The notes under the pieces were generated by a model. It was given only the letters and a program-made list of their open reading frames with translations, ran no database searches and had not been told where the DNA came from. Both the position numbers and the translations under genes were made by a program. Positions 1 through 9,873 of a stretch of 64,000 nucleotides of DNA are shown one piece after another (positions within the stretch are counted from its first letter, which is position 1; every line of letters begins with the position of its first letter). The DNA is taken from positions 248,001 through 312,000 of the forward strand of contig NZ_WTYU01000002.1 in the NCBI RefSeq assembly GCF_009827615.1, given 5' to 3'. The stretch comes from Allopontixanthobacter confluentis (GTDB lineage Bacteria > Pseudomonadota > Alphaproteobacteria > Sphingomonadales > Sphingomonadaceae).

Positions 1-1929
1 CAGTTCATCGAACCTTCCCGGACGAAGCAAGGCGGGATCAACCAGATTGGGCCGGTTGGTCGCGCCGATGACCACGACGGACTGTAATTCCTCCAGCCCG
101 TCCATCTCGGCCAGGATCGTATTGACCACGCGCCCGGTGACTTGCGGCTCGCCCTGTCCGGACCCGCGCGCAGGCACCAGGCTGTCAATCTCGTCGATGA
201 AGATGACGCACGGCGCAACCGACCGCGCACGGGCAAACATCCGGGCAATCTGCTGTTCGCTTTCGCCATACCATTTGGACAGAAGATCGGAGCTTTTCAT
301 GGAAATGAAATTGGCTTCCGCTTCCTTGGCCACCGCTTTTGCCAGCAAGGTCTTGCCGGTTCCGGGCGGGCCGTAAAGGAGGAAACCCTTGGCCGGACGG
401 ATACCCAGCCGGCGGAAGGCTTCTTCGTTTTTCAACGGCAATTCGATGCCTTCGCGCAGCTTTCTGACCGATTCGTCCACGCCGCCAATATCTTCCCAGC
501 CCACCGTGGGTGTCTGCACCATCACTTCGCGCATGGCCGATGGCTTCACGCGCTTCAGCGCCGACAGGAAATCTTCGCGGGTAACGCTCAGTTCTTCCAA
601 CACTTCTGGCGGAACGGTGCGTTCATCAAGATCAATCTTGTGCATGATGCCGCGCACCGCATCAATCGCCGCTTCCCGGGCCAGCGCAGCAATATCCGCG
701 CCGACAAAACCATGCGTCACACGCGCCAGTTCTGCCAGATCAACCTTGTCGCCCAGCGGCATGCCGCGCGTATGGATCGCCAGAATTTCGCGGCGGCCTT
801 TTACATCAGGCACGCCGATCACGATCTCGCGGTCGAACCTGCCCGGCCGGCGCAGGGCTTCGTCAATCGCATCAGGCCGGTTGGTGGCAGCAATCACCAC
901 CAGATTGGCGCGAGCTTCCAGGCCATCCATCAAGGTCAGCAGCTGCGCCACCAGCCGCTTTTCAGCCTCGCCCGGAACTTGCGTGCGTTTGGGCGCGATG
1001 GAATCGATTTCATCAATGAAGATGATCGAAGGGGCAACGCGGGTGGCTTCTTCAAACACCTCGCGCAGCTTCTTTTCGCTTTCGCCATAACCCGACCCCA
1101 TGATTTCGGGACCATTAATGGTGAAAAACTCTGCATCGCTTTCATTGGCGACTGCCTGCGCCAGACGCGTCTTGCCGGTGCCCGGCGGGCCATGCAGCAA
1201 AACGCCCTTGGGCGGATCAACGCCCAGCCGCGTGAACAATTCAGGGTAACGCAGCGGCAGTTCGACCATTTCGCGCAGCTGCTCGATTGTTTCGCCCATG
1301 CCGCCAACATCGTCATAATTGACCACGGCGCGGCCATCGCGCGGCTCTTCAAACTCGGCGCGCAATTCGACTTCGGTGTTTTCGTCGATATGAACAATGC
1401 CCTTGGGCGCAGTGGACACCACTGTCAGGCGGATTTGCGTCAGCGCATAGGCAGGGGTGTTGAACATGCGCTGCACTTCAGCCGGCATGTTCTGCACGGG
1501 CTGCTGCCCGGTTGTGGCCACCAGATCGCCAGCGACCACCGGTTTGCCAAAGAAGTTGCGCTTCAGCGCCTGCGTCGGGCCCTGCAAGCGCATTTCGCGC
1601 TGCGCCGGTGCAAAAACCACGCGCGTGGCAGGGCGCGACTGCGCCACCGTGATCGTCACGTGCTCGCCCGAGCCGACTTCGGCATTGCCGCGCTGAAGCC
1701 CGTCGAGCCGGACAATCTCCAGCGACTGGTCTTCATCATAGGCCGACATCGCAATGGCCGGGGTGCTGCGCTTTCCCGAAATTTCGACAACATCGCCTTC
1801 GGTAATGCCCAGCGCCTGGAATGCCGAACGGGGCAGACGCGCGATGCCCTGACCGCTTTCTTCCTGCCGGGCTGCGGCAACCTGTAACCGGACTTGCTTG
1901 AGTTCTACTGCCGCTTCAGCATCAGCCAT
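1..1929 (-). CDS. CDC48/VCP-family AAA+ ATPase, 3' end outside the window
   Basis: Two-ring AAA+ unfoldase of the CDC48/VCP/p97 family, expected to act in the cytoplasm as a hexamer that remodels or unfolds proteins. Translation from ATG at 1929 starts [12 protein letters not shown]. It shows an N-terminal double-psi-barrel type substrate domain (about residues 1-200), a first AAA module with Walker A GPPGTGKT near residue 246 and Walker B FIDEIDS, then a second module with GPPGTGKT near residue 520 and again FIDEIDS. The reading frame is open to base 1, so roughly the last quarter is missing. This family is common in archaea and patchy in bacteria, but regular in sphingomonads. It stands alone here; the next gene upstream runs the other way. 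The long antisense frame over it is a shadow. Confidence 0.95.
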   Translation of the reverse strand, partial: MADAEAAVELKQVRLQVAAARQEESGQGIARLPRSAFQALGITEGDVVEISGKRSTPAIAMSAYDEDQSLEIVRLDGLQRGNAEVGSGEHVTITVAQSRPATRVVFAPAQREMRLQGPTQALKRNFFGKPVVAGDLVATTGQQPVQNMPAEVQRMFNTPAYALTQIRLTVVSTAPKGIVHIDENTEVELRAEFEEPRDGRAVVNYDDVGGMGETIEQLREMVELPLRYPELFTRLGVDPPKGVLLHGPPGTGKTRLAQAVANESDAEFFTINGPEIMGSGYGESEKKLREVFEEATRVAPSIIFIDEIDSIAPKRTQVPGEAEKRLVAQLLTLMDGLEARANLVVIAATNRPDAIDEALRRPGRFDREIVIGVPDVKGRREILAIHTRGMPLGDKVDLAELARVTHGFVGADIAALAREAAIDAVRGIMHKIDLDERTVPPEVLEELSVTREDFLSALKRVKPSAMREVMVQTPTVGWEDIGGVDESVRKLREGIELPLKNEEAFRRLGIRPAKGFLLYGPPGTGKTLLAKAVAKEAEANFISMKSSDLLSKWYGESEQQIARMFARARSVAPCVIFIDEIDSLVPARGSGQGEPQVTGRVVNTILAEMDGLEELQSVVVIGATNRPNLVDPALLRPGRFDEL

Positions 1930-2084
1930 GTGCTGCTTGCTCCTGAGATTATGAGATCATTGAAGCCCATAGCTAGGAAGCCTGCGGCCATGATGCAAAT
2001 GGGCAGGGAGGCAATCGCCGCCAAACCGGCGGACTGGCGCAAGCAAACGCAGCCGGAAAATCCCCTGAAACCAGACAGAAAAAA

Positions 2085-2108
2085 GGCCCGGTCGTTACCG
2101 ACCGGGCC
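2085..2108 (-). terminator. Strong intrinsic terminator upstream of the CDC48 gene
   Basis: Perfect 10-bp stem GGCCCGGTCG/CGACCGGGCC (2085-2094 and 2099-2108) with a 4-base loop. On the minus strand it is followed by a run of six or more T (2084 downwards), the classic layout. It lies about 155 bases before the CDC48 start on the same strand. It therefore ends a short transcript begun between about 2110 and 2230, or acts as an attenuator in the CDC48 leader. Confidence 0.85.
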
Positions 2109-2190
2109 TGGAAAGTTTTGGGAGAGGATGCCTAAAAGGCACGGCTGATATGAGGGTGGCGTGAAAATTGTGCAAGTGCGAAAAACTCAT
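2095..2190 (-). CDS. Possible 31-residue leader peptide, unproven
   Basis: An ATG at 2190 opens a frame of 31 codons (MSFSHLHNFHATLIS then a basic, proline-rich end) whose TAA stop lies in the loop of the terminator at 2085-2108. Translation to the stop would therefore cover the left arm of the hairpin, the geometry of a leader peptide that controls attenuation. The peptide has four histidines. There is no good Shine-Dalgarno motif; a -10-like CATAAT lies about 20 bases upstream, which would make the message nearly leaderless. It may equally be chance within a small RNA. Confidence 0.25.
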   Translation of the reverse strand: MSFSHLHNFHATLISAVPFRHPLPKLSRPGR

Positions 2191-2513
2191 CGTGAGTTGC
2201 GTATTATGCAACACGCTAAATAAAATGTTTATTTGCATTGGTTTAGTGAAGGCAGTGTTGCCCGCGCGTTCAGATATTCGCCGGTGCAGCAGAAATTTTT
2301 GTGCATTGCATCATTATTAGAGGCTGCCCGGTATGTGGAACAGTGCGAATCGAGTCCGCCGATTTTAAAGGCGCGCTGGCAAAGCGCCCAGTCCTGTATC
2401 GCTGATCGCATCAGATCCATGAAAATTATCTGGTGGCTGCTGTTTGGCGCCGCCACACAGGGTGACACGCCGCCATTGCCGCAGTAAGGATTTGGCGCCT
2501 TTCAGGAGATATC

Positions 2514-3236
2514 ATGAACAAGATTTACCCCGATGCGAAATCTGCACTCGACGGCGTGCTGCGCGATGGCCTGCTGGTCGCTTCTGGCGGGTTCGGCCTG
2601 TGCGGAATTCCCGAACGCCTGCTCGACGCCATCCGCGACAGCGGTGTAACCGGCCTTACTTTCGCCAGCAATAATGCCGGGATCGACAATGAAGGTATCG
2701 GCAAGCTGTTGCGCACCAAACAGGTGAAGAAAATGATTTCGTCCTATGTCGGTGAAAACAAGGAATTCGAACGCCAGTTCCTGTCTGGTGAGTTGGAAGT
2801 GGAATTCTGCCCGCAGGGGACATTGGCCGAACGCATGCGCGCAGGCGGCGCGGGCATTCCCGGTTTTTACACCAAGACCGGGGTCGGCACGCAGGTCGCC
2901 GAAGGCAAGGAAGTGAAGAATTTTCACGGCGAGGAATATATACTGGAGGAAGGCATTTTTGCTGATCTGGCCATCGTAAAGGCATGGAAAGCGGACGAAA
3001 CCGGCAATCTGGTGCTCCGCAAGACCGCCCGCAATTTCAACCTGCCCGCTGCCACCTGCGGCAAGATATGCGTGGTCGAAGTGGAAGAGATTGTGCCGGT
3101 TGGCAGCCTCGATCCTGACTGTATCCACTTGCCTGGCGTCTATGTGCAGCGCCTGGTTGTGGGCGCGCCCTATGACAAGAAAATCGAATTTCGCACCGTG
3201 ACAGAGCGTGACCATACCGATGGAGGGAATGCGTGA
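2514..3236 (+). CDS. scoA: 3-oxoacid CoA-transferase subunit A
   Basis: Alpha subunit of a succinyl-CoA:3-ketoacid (or acetoacetate) CoA-transferase, which moves CoA between acyl donors and 3-oxoacids so that ketone bodies enter central metabolism. The 240-residue protein has the usual length. It shows the glycine-rich family motif [11 protein letters not shown] at residues 24-34 and SNNAG at about 52-56. The start is fixed by AGGAGAT seven bases before the ATG. Its stop codon overlaps the ATG of the beta subunit gene (TGATG), so the two subunits are translationally coupled. The substrate could be succinyl-CoA or another acyl-CoA; sequence alone does not decide. Confidence 0.93.
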   Translation: MNKIYPDAKSALDGVLRDGLLVASGGFGLCGIPERLLDAIRDSGVTGLTFASNNAGIDNEGIGKLLRTKQVKKMISSYVGENKEFERQFLSGELEVEFCPQGTLAERMRAGGAGIPGFYTKTGVGTQVAEGKEVKNFHGEEYILEEGIFADLAIVKAWKADETGNLVLRKTARNFNLPAATCGKICVVEVEEIVPVGSLDPDCIHLPGVYVQRLVVGAPYDKKIEFRTVTERDHTDGGNA

Positions 3237-3910
3237 TGACGCAGGCAACAGGAACCCAGCAGCATGCCCAGCAACATGGCTGGACCCGGGACCAGATGGC
3301 AGCCCGCGCCGCACGCGAGTTGGAAGACGGGTTCTACGTAAACCTGGGTATTGGCATCCCGACGCTGGTGGCCAACCATATCCCCGATGACATCCACGTT
3401 ACGCTGCAATCGGAAAATGGCATGTTGGGCATCGGGCCTTTCCCCTTTGACGAAGATGTCGATGCCGATCTGATCAATGCTGGCAAACAGACCATCAGCG
3501 AACTGCCCAACAGCGCCTATTTCGACAGCGCGGCCAGCTTCGCCATGATCCGTGGCGGCCATATCGACCTGACCGTGCTTGGCGCGATGGAGGTGAGCGA
3601 AGATGGCGATATTGCCAACTGGATGATTCCCGGCAAGATGATCAAGGGCATGGGCGGCGCGATGGATCTGGTCGCGGGCGTCAAGAAAATCATCGTGGTG
3701 ATGGACCATTGCGCCAAGGACGGCAGCCCCAAATTCATCCCGCAATGTACTTTGCCCCTGACAGGCCGCAATGTGGTGGACATGATCGTGAGCGACCTGG
3801 CCGTGCTGCAACGCCCTGATCATTCCAGCCCCTTCCGGCTGGTTGAGCTGGCACCGGGCGTGACGGCGGACGAACTGGCGGCAAAAACCACGGCCAACTA
3901 CGTCAGCTGA
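3236..3910 (+). CDS. scoB: 3-oxoacid CoA-transferase subunit B
   Basis: Beta subunit of the CoA-transferase, carrying the catalytic glutamate that forms the enzyme-CoA thioester: E60 in the motif [11 protein letters not shown]. It is 224 residues from the ATG at 3236. A GTG three bases earlier is possible, but the ATG overlaps the scoA stop as TGATG and has GGAGGG at a proper distance. The C-terminal domain matches the family over its whole length. A shared intrinsic terminator (3935-3956) follows. Confidence 0.93.
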   Translation: MTQATGTQQHAQQHGWTRDQMAARAARELEDGFYVNLGIGIPTLVANHIPDDIHVTLQSENGMLGIGPFPFDEDVDADLINAGKQTISELPNSAYFDSAASFAMIRGGHIDLTVLGAMEVSEDGDIANWMIPGKMIKGMGGAMDLVAGVKKIIVVMDHCAKDGSPKFIPQCTLPLTGRNVVDMIVSDLAVLQRPDHSSPFRLVELAPGVTADELAAKTTANYVS

Positions 3911-3934
3911 ACTGGCGGCACTGCAAAATAAAAA

Positions 3935-3956
3935 GGGCCCGCCAGATGGCGGGCCC
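3935..3956. terminator. Bidirectional intrinsic terminator between scoB and metK
   Basis: Perfect 9-bp GC stem GGGCCCGCC/GGCGGGCCC (3935-3943, 3948-3956) with loop AGAT. It is flanked on the left by an A-rich tract and on the right by TTGTCGTTT, so it can end both scoB (plus) and metK (minus), whose 3' ends converge here. Confidence 0.85.
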
Positions 3957-3988
3957 TTGTCGTTTGGGTTGATGGAAATGCTGGCGGA

Positions 3989-5206
3989 TCAGCGGCCCAT
4001 CGCAGCTTTCAGATCATCGACCAGATTGGTCTTTTCCCAAGGGAAATAATCGCCCTGCGCGATACGTCCGAAATGGCCGTATGCCGCGCTCTTGCGATAG
4101 ATCGGCTTGTTCAGGCCCAGATGCGTGCGGATGCCGCGCGGGGTCAGGCCGCCCAATGCCTCGATCGAACGGATGGCATCTTCCAGCGCTTCGTCGGTCA
4201 CGCCTTCTGCCGCTGTGCCATGGGTATCGACATAAAGCGAAAGGGGTTCGCTGACGCCGATGGCATAGGCCAGCTGGATGGTGCAGCGTTTGGCCAGGCC
4301 GGCAGCGACGATATTCTTGGCCAGATAGCGCGTGATATAGGCTGCCGAACGGTCAACCTTCGTCGGATCCTTGCCCGAAAATGCACCGCCGCCATGGGGT
4401 GCCGCGCCGCCATATGTATCGACGATAATCTTGCGTCCGGTCAGGCCGGCATCCCCGTCAGGGCCGCCAATTTCGAACGCCCCGGTCGGGTTGATGTGAT
4501 AGACAGTTTCGTCAGACAGAAGCTCTGCGGGCAACACATCAGCCACCACGCCTTTAACATATGCCTTCAGCTCGGCTTCCTTGTCGCCTTCGTGATAGCC
4601 CCTGGCATGCTGGGTCGAGACGACGATGGCGGTGGCCGCAGCCGGTTTGCCATCCACGAAACGCAGCGTCACCTGGCTCTTGGCATCAGGTTCGAGGAAT
4701 GGCGCAGCGCCCGATTTGCGGTCTGCGGCCATACGTTCCAGAATCTTGTGACTGTAATCCAGCGTGGCGGGCATCAGATCAGGCGTTTCGTCACACGCGA
4801 AACCGAACATGATGCCCTGATCGCCTGCGCCTTCATCCTTATTGCCCGTGGCATCAACGCCCTGGGCAATTTCAGACGACTGCCCGTGCAGATTATTTTC
4901 GAAAGTCAGCGTTTCCCAGTGGAAACCTTCCTGTTCATAGCCGATGTCGCGGACCGTCTTGCGGACCACAGCTTCGATTTCCGCCAAGGCGCCATCGGCC
5001 CATTTTCCGTCTTCATAAATGCCCTTGCAGCGAATTTCGCCAGCCAGAACCACGCGCTGCGTGGTTGTCATGGTTTCACAGGCCACGCGGGCTTCTGCGT
5101 CCTTGGACAGGAAAAGATCGACGATGGCGTCTGAAATCTGGTCGGAAACTTTGTCCGGATGGCCTTCAGAGACACTTTCGGAAGTGAACAGGTAATTGTT
5201 GCGCAT
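3989..5206 (-). CDS. metK: S-adenosylmethionine synthase
   Basis: Makes S-adenosylmethionine from methionine and ATP in the cytoplasm. The 405-residue protein has the standard motifs: GHPDK near residue 16 (ATP binding), [10 protein letters not shown] near 125 (signature 1) and [16 protein letters not shown] near 272 (signature 2, P-loop-like). The ATG at 5206 gives the normal N-terminus [19 protein letters not shown]. lnt lies 62 bases upstream on the same strand, and the gap contains a perfect 16-bp palindrome (5237-5252) that is a good operator candidate. I saw no SAM riboswitch in that short leader. Convergent with scoB across a shared terminator. Confidence 0.97.
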   Translation of the reverse strand: MRNNYLFTSESVSEGHPDKVSDQISDAIVDLFLSKDAEARVACETMTTTQRVVLAGEIRCKGIYEDGKWADGALAEIEAVVRKTVRDIGYEQEGFHWETLTFENNLHGQSSEIAQGVDATGNKDEGAGDQGIMFGFACDETPDLMPATLDYSHKILERMAADRKSGAAPFLEPDAKSQVTLRFVDGKPAAATAIVVSTQHARGYHEGDKEAELKAYVKGVVADVLPAELLSDETVYHINPTGAFEIGGPDGDAGLTGRKIIVDTYGGAAPHGGGAFSGKDPTKVDRSAAYITRYLAKNIVAAGLAKRCTIQLAYAIGVSEPLSLYVDTHGTAAEGVTDEALEDAIRSIEALGGLTPRGIRTHLGLNKPIYRKSAAYGHFGRIAQGDYFPWEKTNLVDDLKAAMGR

Positions 5207-5236
5207 GGAACCTCAGCTCGAAAGAATTAGCCAGAT

Positions 5237-5252
5237 ATAAAGAATTCTTTAT
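5237..5252. promoter_or_regulatory. Perfect 16-bp palindrome before metK, probable operator
   Basis: ATAAAGAA/TTCTTTAT is a perfect inverted repeat centred 38 bases upstream of the metK ATG, in the only noncoding stretch between lnt and metK. Its position and A+T-rich symmetry fit a dimeric repressor site. ArsR-type regulators of the methionine cycle (SahR/SamR) are known in proteobacteria and bind palindromes before metK or ahcY, so one of these is the natural candidate. The assignment is inference. Confidence 0.55.
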
Positions 5253-5268
5253 GTCTTCTTGCCGCTTA

Positions 5269-6855
5269 CTAGCGGCGTCTCAATCGCGTGGCAACCGGCG
5301 ATGCAGCAAGAGCCGCAACAAGTGCCAGAAAAGCCCAACCCAACGCCAGCGCATTGCCCGTTCTGGCAAACAGGGTGGGCGGCTTTGCTGGCGGAACCAG
5401 CCCGTCAATCCGGTCTGCCCGGTGGCGGGCGATATATGATCGCACCACTCCGTTGGCGTCGATGACCGCGCTGATGCCGGTTGTGGTTGACCGCAGGACC
5501 GGCAGCCCTTCCTCGATCGCCCGCATCCGCGCCTGACCCAGATGCTGGGGCGGACCCCAACTGCCAAACCAGCCATCATTGGACGGATTGAAAATGTAAT
5601 CGGGCCGGTTGCGGGGGTCCACCACTTGTCCGGAAAAGACGATTTCGTAGCAAATCTGCATACCTGCCTGGCCAAGCGGCCCCAGATCAAGCGTGCGCGG
5701 CCCCGGTCCGGGCAGGAAATCTATCGTGCCTGCCACCAGACGGGATGCCCCAAGGGGTTCCAGCAGCCAGCGCAGCGCCAGATATTCCCCGTAAGGCACC
5801 AGGTGGGCCTTGCTGTAACTGCCCGCGATCTGGCCCGCTGAATCCAGCGCCGTGATGGTGTTATACGCGCCGACCGCACGCCCGTTCTCAATCGCCAGAT
5901 CAGTCGCGCCGGTCAGCAGAAGGCTGCCTGCGCCAATGGCGCGGCCAATCCGGAATCTGGCAAAGCGCGGATCGCCGCCCGCGGTCGCACTGTCGTAATA
6001 ACGCTGCGGATACCCGTCGCGCAGATAATCCGGCACGCCTGATTCGGGCCACAGCACCAGCCTGTTTGCAACTGGATGGCGCGGCATCGAAAGCGCGGCA
6101 AGCCGCAGGAACTGGTCTTCATATCTGGACGGATCGGCCAGTTCTTCCTGCCGCAAATCCGGCTGGACCAACGTGAAATTCAGTGTGCCCTGCGCTGCAG
6201 GCGGTGCGGGCCAGACCATTCCTGCGGTGACCAGCCCTGCCAATAGCAACGCCGCAATCCCGCGCCGCTGCTGCACCAGAAAGACAAACCCTGCGCCCAG
6301 CACGATAGCGAGGCCGGACAAGGCATAGGTGCCCATCCACGGCAGCAACACAGCGATGCCGGGCCGGTCCCACGCGCCGAGCAGGGCAAGGCCAATCGGA
6401 TCCCAGGCATAGCCTGTGAAAACCCAGCTTCGCAGCCATTCGGCAACAATCCAGCAACCGGCAAAGCCGATCCCGCCGGCCAGAAAGGTCGTTCGCCGAG
6501 CCACATGATAGCCTGCTGCACAGGCCATGGCCGGGTAAATGGCCAGATAGAGGGAGACCAGGGGGACTGCGAGCCAACCCAGCACCGGCGGCATTTCCGC
6601 CTGATAGGTAAATGCGGTCGCAATCCAGTTATTGGCGAGGGTGAAATGCGCCACCCCGAAAAACCACCCGGTCCACGCCGCCGCGCGCATGGTTGGCGCG
6701 GTGCGGATCAGCCATACCAACCCGCCCAACGCCAGCAGCGTAACGGGCCACAGGCCAAGCGGCGGAAAGCCGGTGGCCGCAGCAAGACCAAGCACGATAG
6801 CCGCGAGGCGCGGGCGTGCCTTGATCCCTTGGGCGAAGCCGGAAAAACGCTCCAT
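5269..6855 (-). CDS. lnt: Apolipoprotein N-acyltransferase
   Basis: Inner-membrane enzyme that adds the third acyl chain to the N-terminal cysteine of lipoproteins. The 528-residue protein has about six to seven hydrophobic segments in the first 210 residues, then a nitrilase-fold periplasmic domain. The catalytic triad candidates are all present: Glu in LWPESGVPDYL (about residue 268), Lys in SKAHLVPYGEY and Cys in GMQICYEIVFSG. A last hydrophobic helix lies at the C-terminus. It is upstream of metK on the same strand, so some metK transcript may read through from here. The window also encodes lipoproteins that would be its substrates (33769-35286 and sodC). Confidence 0.95.
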   Translation of the reverse strand: MERFSGFAQGIKARPRLAAIVLGLAAATGFPPLGLWPVTLLALGGLVWLIRTAPTMRAAAWTGWFFGVAHFTLANNWIATAFTYQAEMPPVLGWLAVPLVSLYLAIYPAMACAAGYHVARRTTFLAGGIGFAGCWIVAEWLRSWVFTGYAWDPIGLALLGAWDRPGIAVLLPWMGTYALSGLAIVLGAGFVFLVQQRRGIAALLLAGLVTAGMVWPAPPAAQGTLNFTLVQPDLRQEELADPSRYEDQFLRLAALSMPRHPVANRLVLWPESGVPDYLRDGYPQRYYDSATAGGDPRFARFRIGRAIGAGSLLLTGATDLAIENGRAVGAYNTITALDSAGQIAGSYSKAHLVPYGEYLALRWLLEPLGASRLVAGTIDFLPGPGPRTLDLGPLGQAGMQICYEIVFSGQVVDPRNRPDYIFNPSNDGWFGSWGPPQHLGQARMRAIEEGLPVLRSTTTGISAVIDANGVVRSYIARHRADRIDGLVPPAKPPTLFARTGNALALGWAFLALVAALAASPVATRLRRR

Positions 6856-6898
6856 CAGCGAAGCCCGCTTTCAGCCCAAGGGCGCTGTGTCTGGAATG

Positions 6899-7741
6899 TC
6901 AGCCAACAGCTTCGGATGCTTCGCTGTCGTCAGTCCGTTTGCGCCGGGGGCGCGGCGTCAGCTTTTTCGCAGGTTCTGCGCTGCTTGCCTTGCCGATTGC
7001 TGGCGGAAGGGCGGCAATATCGATTTCACCGGAATCTTCCGCCGCAGGCCGGGCCTCGCGCGGTTTGCGCGGTTTGCGCGGTTCTGCCCGCACACGCGGC
7101 TTGCGCGCTGGCGCGTCATCGCTGTCATCAGACGAGTAGGCTGAATTTCTGCCATCGGACTGGCTGTCGTCCCGATCATGCTGCTGGCTACTGGCCTGAA
7201 CATTCGTGCGGCCATTGCCGCGGGGCCGGTCCTGACCGGAGCGTTCATTGCTGCGATTCTCGTGGCGGCCATCATTCCGGCCATCGTTACGCGCATCATT
7301 ACGGGTATCGTTCCGGGAATCATTATCGTCGTCCGAACTGTCGTCGTCGCTGCGATTGTCGAAGCGATCATCGTCTTCTTCGCGGCGGGTGCGCGGGCGG
7401 CGCGAACGGCGATTGTCATCGTCCCGGCTATCCTGCTGCGAATCGCCGGAATTGTCGCCCTGATCGTCCCGCTTGGCGCGGGCTTCATCCTGACGGACCT
7501 TGTTGTCATTTATGACGCGAAAATAATGGTCGGCGAATTGCAGAAAATACTCGGCCTGGACCCGGTCGCCATTATGCTGCGCGTCCTGGGCCAGTTTCTT
7601 GTATTTATCGAGCAGCTGCGGCGCATTGCCCCGCGCACGGCTATCAATCCGGTTAAGCTGGCTTCCGCCACCACCGCCTTGTGGGCGATTACTATTGCTA
7701 CGGCCGCGACGACGATTGTTGTTACGATTGTTGTTGTTCAA
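6899..7741 (-). CDS. DUF4167 domain protein, low-complexity and highly charged
   Basis: 280 residues starting MNNNNRNNNRRRGRSN. A conserved N-terminal block of about 90 residues (QLLDKYKKLAQDAQHNGDRV, then a tyrosine- and phenylalanine-rich stretch) is the DUF4167 region. The remaining two thirds is disordered, Asp/Arg/Asn-rich sequence ending in basic arginine stretches. The family is conserved in alphaproteobacteria and its function is not established; the Asn/Arg/Gly-rich ends suggest RNA binding, which is inference. It lies downstream of prmC after a 232-base gap without genes. Confidence 0.85.
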   Translation of the reverse strand: MNNNNRNNNRRRGRSNSNRPQGGGGGSQLNRIDSRARGNAPQLLDKYKKLAQDAQHNGDRVQAEYFLQFADHYFRVINDNKVRQDEARAKRDDQGDNSGDSQQDSRDDDNRRSRRPRTRREEDDDRFDNRSDDDSSDDDNDSRNDTRNDARNDGRNDGRHENRSNERSGQDRPRGNGRTNVQASSQQHDRDDSQSDGRNSAYSSDDSDDAPARKPRVRAEPRKPRKPREARPAAEDSGEIDIAALPPAIGKASSAEPAKKLTPRPRRKRTDDSEASEAVG

Positions 7742-7973
7742 GGAAAATCTTTCCCTCTTGGTGACTATCGGACGGGAAACACCCGGCGCAGTCGCTTCTC
7801 ATGTTGCCGCAGCCGCCTTAACGCGGCTCGCGGTGCCCCAGTTTTATTCAGCTCGGGCGGTTAAGCCCAGTTGACCTGACATATGTTGGAGCTGGACCGG
7901 GCGGGTGGCGAACACGCCGCAAACCGCTGGTCTTGTCCTAGAGGTAGCCATTGCATCACGGTTTGCCAAGCCC

Positions 7974-8810
7974 TTATGTCAGAACCAGTGCACGCGGCCT
8001 GTGGGCAAGATCGCGGCGCACTGTCACGCCGAAGCCGCAATCGCGCGCCAAATGGCCCACGGCTGCCGCCTGTGTGGCGCCAATTTCCAGCACCGCCATA
8101 CCGCCGGAAACCAGCAAACCCCTCAATTGCGGGATCAGCACACGGTAATCATCCAGCCCTTCTGGCCCGGCAAACAAGGCGCTGGCAGGTTCATGGTCGC
8201 GCACGGACGCATCCAGCACGGCACAAGTTTCAACATAGGGCGGATTGCTGATGACAAGATCAAACAGGCCGAGACCATCCTGCCACCCTGCTGCCGTCCA
8301 ATCCCGCACCAGCATCTGTGCGCGGTCCGCAGCGCCCAGCCGCACCGCATTGGCGGCGGCAACCGACAGGGCGCTGGGCGAGGCGTCCACCCCTACGCCG
8401 GTCAACGCTGGCCGTTCCGCCAGCAGGGTGAGCAGCAGCGCGCCGGAACCGGTTCCGCAATCCAGAACGCGGCCTTCTGCGCCAAGGGCGGCAAGTGCAG
8501 CCTCGACCACGCATTCACTATCGCCCCGCGGGATCAGCACATTAGAATTGACGATGAAGCTGCGGCCAAAAAAATCCTGTTCGCCCAAAATATAGGCAAT
8601 CGGCTCATGCTGCATCCGACGGTCCAGCAAAGGCGCGAACGCCGCCGGAACCGGATCTGCCCCGTGCCTCAGCAGCAGGTCTGACCGCGTGACGCCCAAC
8701 GCATGGGCCATCAGCAATTCAGCGTCCAGCCGCGCGGTATCGCTGATGGGTGCCAGTTGTGCGGCAGCGGCGCGGATCGCCGGCATCACAGTTGCCGGCA
8801 GATCAGCCAT
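7974..8810 (-). CDS. prmC: Peptide chain release factor N5-glutamine methyltransferase
   Basis: Methylates the glutamine of the GGQ motif in release factors using SAM. The SAM-binding [11 protein letters not shown] motif and the catalytic NPPY (in [11 protein letters not shown], near residue 190) are both intact. I place the start at the ATG 8810 ([12 protein letters not shown]), which overlaps the prfA stop by 8 bases; a frame 15 codons longer exists but lies inside prfA. The order hisS-prfA-prmC with overlaps puts the enzyme next to its substrate, RF1. Length 278, normal for the family. Confidence 0.95.
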   Translation of the reverse strand: MADLPATVMPAIRAAAAQLAPISDTARLDAELLMAHALGVTRSDLLLRHGADPVPAAFAPLLDRRMQHEPIAYILGEQDFFGRSFIVNSNVLIPRGDSECVVEAALAALGAEGRVLDCGTGSGALLLTLLAERPALTGVGVDASPSALSVAAANAVRLGAADRAQMLVRDWTAAGWQDGLGLFDLVISNPPYVETCAVLDASVRDHEPASALFAGPEGLDDYRVLIPQLRGLLVSGGMAVLEIGATQAAAVGHLARDCGFGVTVRRDLAHRPRALVLT

Positions 8811-9873
8811 CCAGCGCCGCGAGGCGTTTGGCCTCGTCTTCGGCAGAAAGCGCATCCACCAGTTCGCCCAGCCCTGACCCTTCCAGAACTTCTGCCAATT
8901 TGTGCAGCGTCAGCCCGATCCGATGATCGGTGACGCGTCCCTGCGGAAAATTATAGGTGCGGATCCGTTCTGACCGGTCGCCAGAACCCACCATCGCCTT
9001 GCGCGCTTCTGCCTCGGCTCCGTGGGCTTCGGCGCGTTTGAGGTCATACAGGCGCGTGCGCAGAACCTGCATCGCCTTGTCGCGGTTCTTGTGCTGGCTG
9101 CGCTGGTCCTGTTGTATCACCACCAGGCCGGTGGGAATATGGGTGATGCGGATGGCACTGTCTGTCGTATTGACATGCTGGCCGCCCGCGCCGCTGGCCC
9201 GGTAAATGTCGATTTTCAGGTCGCCCTGATCAATCTGCACATCCACTTCGTCAGGCTCGGGCAACACCGCCACGGTGGCAGCCGATGTGTGGATACGCCC
9301 GCCGCTTTCTGTCACCGGAACCCGCTGCACGCGGTGCACGCCGCTTTCAAACTTCAGCTTGGCGAACACGCCCGTCCCGCGAATATTGGCGACAACTTCC
9401 TTGAACCCGCCCACGTCAGACGCGCTGGTGCTGACAATTTCGATTTTCCAGCCCTGTTCCGCCGCGTATTTTTCATACATCCGCAGCAGGTCGGCGGCAA
9501 ACAGCGCGGCTTCATCGCCGCCTGTGCCCGCGCGGATTTCCAGCATGGCCGGGCGCGCATCGGCGCTGTCCCGCGGCAGCATGGAAATGGCCAATGCACG
9601 CTCGGCATCGGGCAATTCGCGGTTGATCCGGCCGATTTCCTCAGCAGCCAGCGCCTGCATATCCGGGTCGCCATCATCCAGCGCGCTCAGTTCAGCAAGT
9701 TCGGACCGCATCGCCTGAACATGGGTAGCAGCGCGGGCAACCGGTTCCAGCTCTGAATAATCGCGGCTGGCAGTGACAAAGTCCTCACCTTCCAGTGTGC
9801 CCGATGCAAGGCGCGCTTCCAACTCGCTGAAGCGGTTGCCGATCTGGCGCAGCCGCTCGTCGGAAATGCTCAT
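8803..9873 (-). CDS. prfA: Peptide chain release factor 1
   Basis: RF1 ends translation at UAG and UAA. The 356-residue protein has the GGQ peptidyl-hydrolysis motif in [15 protein letters not shown] (near residue 228). The upstream domain includes the tripeptide that reads the stop codon. Its ATG overlaps the hisS stop by four bases (ATGA), and its 3' end overlaps prmC, giving a compact translation operon. Confidence 0.97.
   Translation of the reverse strand: MSISDERLRQIGNRFSELEARLASGTLEGEDFVTASRDYSELEPVARAATHVQAMRSELAELSALDDGDPDMQALAAEEIGRINRELPDAERALAISMLPRDSADARPAMLEIRAGTGGDEAALFAADLLRMYEKYAAEQGWKIEIVSTSASDVGGFKEVVANIRGTGVFAKLKFESGVHRVQRVPVTESGGRIHTSAATVAVLPEPDEVDVQIDQGDLKIDIYRASGAGGQHVNTTDSAIRITHIPTGLVVIQQDQRSQHKNRDKAMQVLRTRLYDLKRAEAHGAEAEARKAMVGSGDRSERIRTYNFPQGRVTDHRIGLTLHKLAEVLEGSGLGELVDALSAEDEAKRLAALDG

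Larger units (their letters stand above)
1930..2513. other. Divergent intergenic region between the CDC48 gene and scoA
   Basis: This 584-base stretch separates two divergently transcribed genes. On the minus strand it holds a strong intrinsic terminator (2085-2108) preceded by a 31-codon frame (2095-2190) and a dyad GTTGC/GCAAC near 2196-2212. On the plus strand, an open frame at 2233-2487 begins with TTG, lacks a ribosome binding site and resembles no family I know, so I do not call it a gene. The last bases before scoA carry a clear ribosome binding site (AGGAGAT, about 2504-2510). Confidence 0.6.

Noticed and set aside
142-1887. 581-codon plus-strand frame over the CDC48 gene
   Set aside because: It is antisense to a full AAA ATPase with intact motifs in both modules; the frame has no family resemblance and no ribosome binding site.
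2233-2487. 84-codon plus-strand frame before scoA
   Set aside because: It starts with TTG, has no ribosome binding site and resembles no known family; the stretch is better read as the scoA leader.
4073-5134. 353-codon plus-strand frame
   Set aside because: A shadow of metK on the other strand.
5207-5268. SAM riboswitch before metK
   Set aside because: The leader is only 62 bases and contains a palindrome but not the pseudoknot or core of a SAM-II or SAM-V element.
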